Shown one piece after another: positions 57,901-64,000 of a stretch of 64,000 nucleotides of DNA (its first letter is position 1; the number at the start of each line of letters is the position of its first letter). Source of the DNA: Patiria miniata (taxonomy: Eukaryota; Echinodermata; Asteroidea; Valvatida; Asterinidae); the NCBI RefSeq assembly GCF_015706575.1, contig NW_024037072.1:1121001-1185000 (forward strand). Direction: 5' to 3'. A program made the translations under genes and the position numbers. Below the pieces are notes generated by a model that was given only the letters and a program-made list of their open reading frames with translations, made no database searches and was not told where the DNA came from.

Positions 57901-60900
57901 TACCAAATCCCTTGGAAACGTTTCATTTTTCTCCTGATATATGTTCAATTTGTATTTTAATAATTAGAAAAAAAATCAACATTTTTTTGTCTGCATTTTT
58001 TCTGACCCAAAAAGGACTTTTGGGGGATGGCGACGGTTGTCTGCACAAGTAGATGGGCAAATAATTCGAAATGTTTAAATTATTCCATGAGGCCAAAAAA
58101 AAAGTCTCCGGTTTCTGGCATGGATCTTGCCCAAAAAATGGTGCGGCGACGCGGCTTTTTTTTTTACTTTTTTTTTTTTTGCTTCAAATGTCGGCTGATG
58201 ACTGCAAATGGTGCCCAACTAAACTTAGTGCAAATATATGGAAGTCCAGAGAGGCCACATGAAGCTTATTCTCGATCATAACCCCCATCTAAAAACACGT
58301 TAAAATCGTGCAGCAGCAGGATTCCAGTCAAACCAGTGAGTTTGGCGGTTTTGAGACATCATCTTTTATTGAAAAAAAAATCATTTTGCCGACGCGCATG
58401 GCTACGGCGATGCGCGCGCATACCAGAAACCGGAGACTTTTGTTTGGGCCGAACTGAACGTGGACTGCATTTTGGTTTAATATCTATTTCTTAACCCTAA
58501 AAGGGCCGGACTTTTTCCGCGACAGCCTTTAAAACATTTTTTTTCGCGACCGGAGCTATTATGACTTTTTAGCCTCGAGCCTTGCACATCTTTTGACACC
58601 AAAAATATAAAAATCGGACAAGGGGTTGGCGCGCAGCGAAAATTTTTCCGGCGCTTCGCCGCCATGAAAACTGAATTTTCCCATATACGTCGTGTACACA
58701 GACCAGAATTACCCTTCGTACATATGAATAATTAATTAGCCATAATTCCAAAACCCTTTGACCTATAGTCATGACATTTCTTGAGTATGTTTATGTAGAG
58801 TTGCGTTATGCATGTAACGAGTTTCAATCTTTTTCGTCACTCGATGGCCGAGATCTTGGGGGGGGGGGCGGAATCCGCCCTCCCCCGGCTGAGAGATGGT
58901 CAAAATAACCCGGCCCTTTTAGGGTTAAATGAGAAGCCTTTGTACTCTTATAAAAAGTAGCAATTTGAAACTACGATGAATATTGGGATTAAACGTGATG
59001 TCGTCACGGGCAGTGTACGTTTTAAAATCTCATAATTCCCCCTTATTTTAACTTTTCCTTGATTTCCTGCTTTCTAGTGGTTACACTTCAAAAATGTTGA
59101 TGAAAGCCAAATTTGCTTAAAATATGGCAAGGCAAAAGTAGTTATCCTTCCTCATGTTGTGGCATGAGAGAAAAGAAAAGGTAACTCGAGGAAACACCAC
59201 CCTTAGCAGTTCACAGAGCAAGAACCAAATCCCTTTAAATTTTGCTACAATCTAAAGCCGGTCTCAGGTCGACCTGCGATTTGCTTGCGCCACGAAGGAA
59301 CTGTCAGCATCAAGCAGAAAAATGATACTCAGGTCACAAAACTGAGAAATTATGTGATTCTCTTGAAACAAGCGGCATCCCGACGCAAAATAATCTCAAC
59401 CATACTCATGTCACCGGGACGCGACGATCCACCACGATTCCACAGCATAGACAGTCATGTGGCTTCTTTGACAACAAAGGGAATAATTATGTGCTTGGCC
59501 GGTTCGGCTAAATTCTTTATCAGCGAGCATTCCCCTGATACGGTCTTCAATGTACTTCTATTCCCATTCACAAATACTTTTTGAGTAAAAAAGTCGACAC
59601 AAGTCAAAAATTATACATTTCTAACGATTTTGTTGAACAGTTTTACTTCATTGCTTTTTTTTTTTTTTTTTTAAACACCCCTCTAGCTACGATATGGAAT
59701 ATCCTCTCGCAAGTAGTAGTAAACAATATGGTAAGGCCAAAAAAAAAGTCTCCGGTTTCTGGTATGGAGCTTGACCAAAAAGTGGTGCGGCGACGCGGCT
59801 TTTTTTTTTTTTACCTGATTTTTTTGCTTCAAATGTCGGCTGATGACTGCAAATCGTGTCCAACTAAACTTAGTGCAAATATATGGGAGTCCAGAGAGGC
59901 CACATAAAGCTTATTATCGACCATAACCCAATCTAAAAACACGTTAAGATTGTGCAGCAGCAGGATTCCAGTCAAACCAGTGAGTTTGGCGGTTTTGAGA
60001 CATCATCTTTCATTGGAAAAAAAACCTCTTTCATTTTGCCGACGCGCATGGCTACGGCAACGCGCGCGCATACCAGAAACCGGAGACTTTTTTTTGGGCC
60101 TATTTGACGCGCTCGCTTTTTGCATATTGCGTGATGTTTCGCAGAACGAGGAGCGTCGGTGTGTAGTGTGCTGATTGGCTTCACAATAGACCCCTTGCAG
60201 ACGCGTTCGATAATCGACGCGCGAAGGCGCGCGACGCCATGTTGTGGGACAGGCGTATATCTATCCACGCACATTTTGTCCCATAACATGGCGTCGCTCA
60301 CCTTAGCGCGTCAATTATCGAACGCGTCTGCAAGCGGTCTATTGAAAAAGGATGTCTTGATGCGCACACGATCGCGAAGTCGTCGTATAATACAAGTTGA
60401 AATTTTCCTACTCTCAGACGGGGCTTGATCCTGAAAAGTCGGTCGCCTACTAATCTGTGTTGTCGCAAGAATAACCTGAGGCCGGCTTAAAACGTCATGA
60501 GTCAGGTTAACCGGGAATCCGGGTTCTATGAGGCATAAACACTTTTCCAAAATAAATTCACTTTTTCGGGTCAAACCATTCCATAAAATTCGTCAGAGAA
60601 GTGTCATGTTGACGCATAAGAGTGTCTTTTTTCCCCCAAAAGTATCGGGCCCAATAGAATAAAAAAAAAACCAGGTCAAATGTAGCCAGGACTTTTATAT
60701 TTCGATTGTTTTTATAGTGTAGGATTTAACTTACAATTTCGTGTAGTGTGGTCTGCGTCAGGCCCAGTGTCTACGCTTGGGGTGGTGTCCTTATAGAGTG
60801 TCCAATCAAAGTCATCATTCTTACTGTTTATGAATTGACAAAGGTTGTTTGAATCGAAGTCACAATTCAAGGCTGGCAATGGCACGGTTGGGTCTGTTGA

Positions 60901-63900
60901 CAAAGATAGAAAATAATATTAGACGAGTAAAAGGAAGGAGTACACAGACAGAATTCGTTGTGACAAACAAATAATAAAAAATGAAATACATCATTAACAA
61001 AAGTAGTTTTATGCTCTCCGTATAGCTCTTTACTTTAAATCAACCTTTACTGTAAATCATCAACTTGGCCTGCAACACTGATTGAAAATGTGTAATTTCT
61101 GATAATTTTAAGAAATTTTCCAATTGAGATTTTCAGCTAACATTATTTTGGTACTAGTGCGATATTCTGCTTTCTGTGTGAATTGAGCTGTCTGCTTTTT
61201 TAAAATTTGATTCGTGAAGCGTTTTTAACATTGGTTTTCTCCATTTTCCCTTTTGTAATATTTGTTAGTAAGTACATTTATTGAATAAAAACTAAGACAA
61301 AAGAAAACGTACTACATTGGCCTTCATCAACGCTGATGTCATCAACAGCCATGTCACCTTTGTAATCATTTCCGCGTTCACCAACAAAAGAAACCTACAG
61401 AAATAAAGGAATAAAGGAATACAGAGTAGAGAGTTATATAAAGAAAACCTCTGGACATATACAGCTGGGCTTCAGTTTATCCCAAGCTAACAAAATTGGT
61501 TATTAAACTTCTTGGCACGATTTGGTTTCTGAGAAAAAAACTATTCCCTACATTATTGATAGTGTCTTCTATTTTGGTGAGCCATCTTTGTGACAGGAAT
61601 CTTTTTTAGTTTCTTACCTGAACTTCAATCCCAGGAGCAATATCTATTGCTGCGTCCAACCACTTGTTACCAGAGGTACCATTCGCTGACCAACAGGCAG
61701 GGCCAAGACCACCTTGACCATCACCTGTGTATACCGTCAATGATCCCATGTCTGCCCCGTACATGTGGTACCAAAATCTGACACACGCACCAGTGGCAGG
61801 TGCAATGGCTTTGGGGCTGTCTAGTCGAGCTTTATCGGATGGAAGTCTTGGACTCGATGCTTCAGTGTAGATGTAGACACCATTTGCTGTAAAAACCATT
61901 GTGGGGATGGAAAACATTGATTCAGGTAAACATTGATGATGTTTAGGTTGAAAATTGCAAATTTAAGATTCAACCCAATTTTGGAAAAATATCAGCATAC
62001 GGTTGTGGAGTAGCTGCATGAGGGCATACGAAAATAACTTGATGATTGAACATCTAAGGTATTCCATGTATCAATTAAAATACATGTTTACATGTACACG
62101 CATATATACGTGCTTTTCTAGTTGGTTTAACTTACAAGTTCCTAGAGTGTGGTCTGCATTAGGCCCAGTGCCTGAGCTGCCGGTGCCACCGCTATCCAGT
62201 GTCCAATCGAAGTCATCATTCTGGCTGTTGTTGAATTGACATAGGTTGTAGGAATCGAAGTCACATTTCAAATCCATCAATGGCACGGTCGGCCCACCTG
62301 TGAACAATTGTGTTAAAGTATATCAAAAGTTGTAAAAGGGTGGAATTCAAGCAACAAAATAATGTAGTTTTTAATCTGCCTATTCTATCGACCCCAACAG
62401 TTAGATCATAACTTTGTTGTGTAATCTCTACCGGTATGTTGTGTAATTTAAACACCACACGTTACACGGTACCAGATTGAAACTTTATCTTTTTCTTTAA
62501 CAGCGTTTCCCACCAACTGTCTGATGTCCTTTGTGGTCCTATTTTTAATTCGTTAAGCTAGAACTTGTTTTTCCAGAATGTGTTAAATATATGTCAGTAT
62601 GTGAAGCAATTGATAATACATAATATACAAGGAATCAAATAATACGTACTACATTTTTCTTCATGAACGCTGATGTCATCAATAGCTATGTCACTTGTAA
62701 AATCACTTCCACGTTCACCCACAAAAGACACCTGCATCAATAAAGAAATACAAAGTGAAACAAAAACAAACCTCAACAAACGTCGTTACCATAAAGACTT
62801 AAGTAGCTGTTCTTCAGATAAATCCAAGCAAATAAAAAAGGTTATCAAACTTCCTGACACGTATTAATTATTGTTGGTATTTTGATGATTTTTTTCTTAA
62901 GTGACTGTTTCTAATCAAGCATTTTTCTAACTCTGAACCATAAAACAAACCTTTCGATTGCTTACCTGATATTCAACCCCAGGGTCAATATCTATTGATG
63001 CGTCGAACCACTTGTTACTAGCATTACCACTTGCTGACCAGCGGGCAGGGCCAAGACCACCTTGACCATCACCTGTGTATACCGTCAATGATCCCATGTC
63101 TGCCCCGTACATGTGGTACCAAAATCTTACACACGCACCAGTGGCAGGTGCAATGGCTTTCGGGCTGTCTAGTCGAGCTTTATCGGATGGAAGTCTTGGG
63201 CTCGATGCTTCAGTGTAGATGTAGAAACCACTTGCTGTAACATGATTCATTAAATTCAGATTCATTCATTCATTCCGGTCTAATATTTCGGTTCTATTTT
63301 ATTGAAAGATGGACCCTAAGTATTGTACTACAACTTTAATTTTCTGCTAACGAAGTTTGAACAGGAATTTGTATATGAACACAACTGTAACTTTTGGTTC
63401 GTCTACATGTTTGACAAGCAAAAGCGTTTTGGTGGACGGCAACAGTTTGTGTGAATTAGATGAGGGAATAGTGCGATAAGTGTAAGGATGATGAATTCCA
63501 TCACTTAAAATGAACCGCTTTTTGGTCCAAAGTCTCTTTCTAAAGTGGGAAGGTTTGGTATCGCCAGCGAAAGGAGCAATTTGAATCTGTAATCAATATT
63601 TGGAATGAAGCTTGATATCCTTACAGGCAGTTTATCTTTTCAAGGCTATCAAGTGCAGTAATTTTTCTTTTTAAATTTTGTTTCAATTTTTGTTTTTTCT
63701 TTTTGGAAAAGTCAAAACTTTCAAACTAAGAGATGAAAATCAAGTTTGATCAAAATCTGGTAAGGGAAAGGAATAAGCATAGGTCAAGCAGCATGAGAGA
63801 AAAGAAATGAAAACCTTCAGAAACACCTTACCTCATCGTGCAGAAATTCACAGGGCAGGAAGAAAATTCTTTTCAAATGTGCTTTTTTAATTAATTTTTA

Positions 63901-64000
63901 CTGCGAATGATTTAACTTACAATTTGTTGTAGAGTGGTCTGAGTCAGGCCCAGTATCTGTGCTTGGGGTGTTGCCGTTATTGAGTGTCCAATCAAAGTCA
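50909..64000 (-). CDS. Tandem MAM-domain block M17-M22 (continues beyond the window)
   Basis: Seventeen exons encode six MAM domains of the same class and phase pattern as M8-M16. The exon A types alternate along the block: MDLKC (M17, M19, M21) and ALNC (M18, M20; M22 is cut before this point). So the duplicated unit is a pair of domains. The last visible exon C (50909-50990) either splices on towards M16, or, if the donor GTGTGT is not used, reaches a TAA after two more codons. Thus the block is either the 5' part of the M1-M16 gene or the 3' end of a second MAM gene. Confidence 0.8.
52269..53027. mobile_element. Inverted-repeat element in the M17/M18 intron
   Basis: Left end TGGTTCTGTCCACAC and right end GTGTGGACAGGCCCA, with a further inverted CGGTTACAA / TTGTTACCG. 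AT lies on both sides. The paralogous intron between M21 and M22 (near 62605-62630) runs CAATTGATAATACATAAT without it. Inside, GTTCATAACAGGGACAA and its inverse are about 200 bases apart. No coding capacity. Confidence 0.7.
53063..54450 (-). CDS. MAM domain M18
   Basis: Exons: A 54292-54450, B 53376-53644, C 53063-53144. ALNC-type exon A ([18 protein letters not shown]) with [15 protein letters not shown]. Exon B has [20 protein letters not shown] and [10 protein letters not shown]. Exon C reads [19 protein letters not shown] and ends EEIC. Its introns align closely with those of M22. Confidence 0.9.
54870..54985 (+). mobile_element. tRNA-like (SINE-type) insertion in the M18/M19 intron
   Basis: GGGGCATTGTAGCCGAGCGG begins a tRNA-like head: A box TAGCCGAGCGGCTAGAGCG and B box AGTTCGCGTCC at normal spacing, followed by GGACCA and an A-rich tail with AAAACAAAACAAAAAG. 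The acceptor stem does not pair, so a SINE or tRNA pseudogene is preferred to a working tRNA. The sister intron near 61275-61310 lacks it. Confidence 0.6.
55002..55972 (-). CDS. MAM domain M19
   Basis: Exons: A 55811-55972, B 55297-55565, C 55002-55083. Exon [20 protein letters not shown] with [12 protein letters not shown]. Exon B has [14 protein letters not shown] and ends MEVR. Exon C is [19 protein letters not shown] and ends EGPC; its acceptor is CTATAG, unlike the usual CAG/AAG. Confidence 0.9.
56040..57130. other. Extra 1.1 kb in the M19/M20 intron, unexplained
   Basis: The flanking intron parts (CAGTTGTAAGAGGCTTCGCT at 57140 and on) match the M17/M18 intron at 52131, but about 56060-57115 has no counterpart in sister introns. 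I found no inverted ends, tRNA head or reading frame in it. Confidence 0.5.
57306..60893 (-). CDS. MAM domain M20, intron expanded by transposons
   Basis: Exons: A 60735-60893, B 57557-57825, C 57306-57387. ALNC-type exon A with [18 protein letters not shown]. Exon B has [15 protein letters not shown] (Phe in place of Tyr in the core motif) and ends VDFQ. Exon C reads [19 protein letters not shown] and ends EEKC. The A-B intron (57826-60734) holds a piggyBac-like MITE and several Harbinger-like elements. Confidence 0.9.
58091..58450. mobile_element. Harbinger-like MITE, copy 1 of 2
   Basis: Left end GGCCAAAAAAAAAGTCTCCG then GTTTCTGGCATG; right end CATACCAGAAACCGGAGAC then TTTGGGCC. The 360 bases match 59735-60100 along their whole length in the same orientation. 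No clear target duplication (TGA left, GAA right). No frame of note. Confidence 0.75.
58495..58924. mobile_element. piggyBac-like MITE flanked by TTAA
   Basis: Left end CCCTAAAAGGGCCGG and right end CCGGCCCTTTTAGGG are perfect complements. TTAA lies at 58491-58494 and 58925-58928. Length 430 bases, close to the 432 of the element at 44361, but the interiors differ. A G-run lies near 58860. Confidence 0.88.
59735..60100. mobile_element. Harbinger-like MITE, copy 2 of 2
   Basis: Same element as 58091-58450: GGCCAAAAAAAAAGTCTCCG at the left and CCAGAAACCGGAGAC to GGGCC at the right. Flanks TAA and TAT are an imperfect TWA pair. Interior words shared by both copies include TCAAATGTCGGCTGATGACT and CAGTGAGTTTGGCGGTTTTG. 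Confidence 0.78.
60184..60344. mobile_element. 161-base palindromic MITE
   Basis: Left arm CAATAGACCCCTTGCAGACG and on to CATGTTGTGGGACA; right arm is the near-complement TGTCCCATAACATGGCGTCG to GCAAGCGGTCTATTG. The arms are about 65 bases around a 30-base spacer and are GC-rich near CGCG. Likely a nested MITE; it could fold into a long hairpin. Confidence 0.75.
61313..62297 (-). CDS. MAM domain M21
   Basis: Exons: A 62136-62297, B 61618-61886, C 61313-61394. Exon [20 protein letters not shown] with [16 protein letters not shown]. Exon B has GPACWSANG, so the usual Arg is Cys, an extra and probably unpaired cysteine. It ends APGIEVQ. Exon [16 protein letters not shown] is like M19. Confidence 0.9.
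62650..64000 (-). CDS. MAM domain M22, partial at the window edge
   Basis: Exons: A from 63921 to beyond 64000 (only the 3' 80 bases, reading [20 protein letters not shown]), B 62966-63234, C 62650-62731. Exon B has [10 protein letters not shown] and [10 protein letters not shown] and ends VEYQ, with Tyr in place of the usual Phe. Exon [20 protein letters not shown], ends EEKC. The 690-base A-B intron is nearly the same as that of M18. Confidence 0.88.

Larger units (their letters stand above)
59256..60487. mobile_element. 1.23-kb Harbinger-like element holding nested insertions
   Basis: Left end AGCCGGTCTCAGGT, right end ACCTGAGGCCGGCT... read as ACCTGAGGCCGGCT. TAA lies outside both ends (59253-59255 and 60488-60490). 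It contains the MITE at 59735-60100 and the palindrome at 60184-60344. A 99-codon plus frame at 59285-59584 shows no transposase motif that I can recognise. Confidence 0.65.

Noticed and set aside
59285..59584. 99-codon frame inside the 1.23-kb Harbinger-like element as a transposase remnant
   Set aside because: No recognisable catalytic or DNA-binding motif.
10000..64000. CRISPR array or bacterial operon reading of the regular repeats
   Set aside because: Repeats are spliced eukaryotic exons with long variable introns; there are no short identical repeats with unique spacers.

Overview
This is animal nuclear DNA: the coding signal is split into short exons with GT..AG introns, a nuclear gene for a mitochondrial enzyme is present, and the non-coding DNA is full of small inverted-repeat transposons, foldback elements and a solo LTR. 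The large number of MAM domains, the abundant taggcct-like and tacatgta-like words and the mix of transposons suggest an invertebrate deuterostome (echinoderm, hemichordate or amphioxus). The species cannot be fixed from the sequence alone.

Layout. (1) 57-2016, minus strand: three internal exons of an acyl-CoA dehydrogenase closest to ACAD8 (isobutyryl-CoA dehydrogenase, valine breakdown in mitochondria). (2) 2.1-10.3 kb: intergenic DNA with a Harbinger-like MITE, an element with 8-bp flanking duplications that holds a degenerate tRNA, one possible plus-strand exon, and two foldback structures, one of them a 0.9-kb palindrome with 42-bp tandem repeats in its arms. (3) 10.3-38.0 kb, minus strand: sixteen MAM domains in tandem, numbered here M1 (3'-most) to M16. 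M1-M7 form one sequence class with a period near 1.6-1.8 kb; M8-M16 form a second class. (4) 38.0-50.9 kb: a gap without MAM exons, holding a complete solo LTR, several MITEs, and a degraded copy of the DNA that lies downstream of M1. (5) 50.9-64.0 kb, minus strand: six more MAM domains (M17-M22) of the second class; M22 runs off the window.

Every MAM domain is built the same way: exon A (CDFD motif to the DHT motif), exon B (SGxY to EF[QKR]) and exon C (FI/FV to the last Cys). Phases are identical throughout: exon A starts after one base of a codon and ends after one base, exon B ends in phase 0, exon C ends after one base. Each three-exon block is therefore symmetric and can be duplicated without a frameshift. 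The 65 identified exons encode roughly 3,700 residues made almost only of MAM domains. I see no transmembrane segment, LDLa, EGF or enzyme domain, and neither the start codon nor a signal peptide was found. The last exon C (10342-10425) carries an in-frame stop immediately after the fourth MAM cysteine. Whether M1-M16 and M17-M22 are one gene or two tandem paralogues is unresolved; the duplicated downstream flank favours two, while the intact splice sites and matching phases across the gap allow one.

The array was clearly built by repeated duplication (including a near-identical 3.12-kb tandem duplication of two domains). The central part of exon B is almost invariant across M8-M22 while intron and exon edges vary, which suggests gene conversion. 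Because the introns are paralogous, several transposon insertions can be read against an empty sister site inside this same window.
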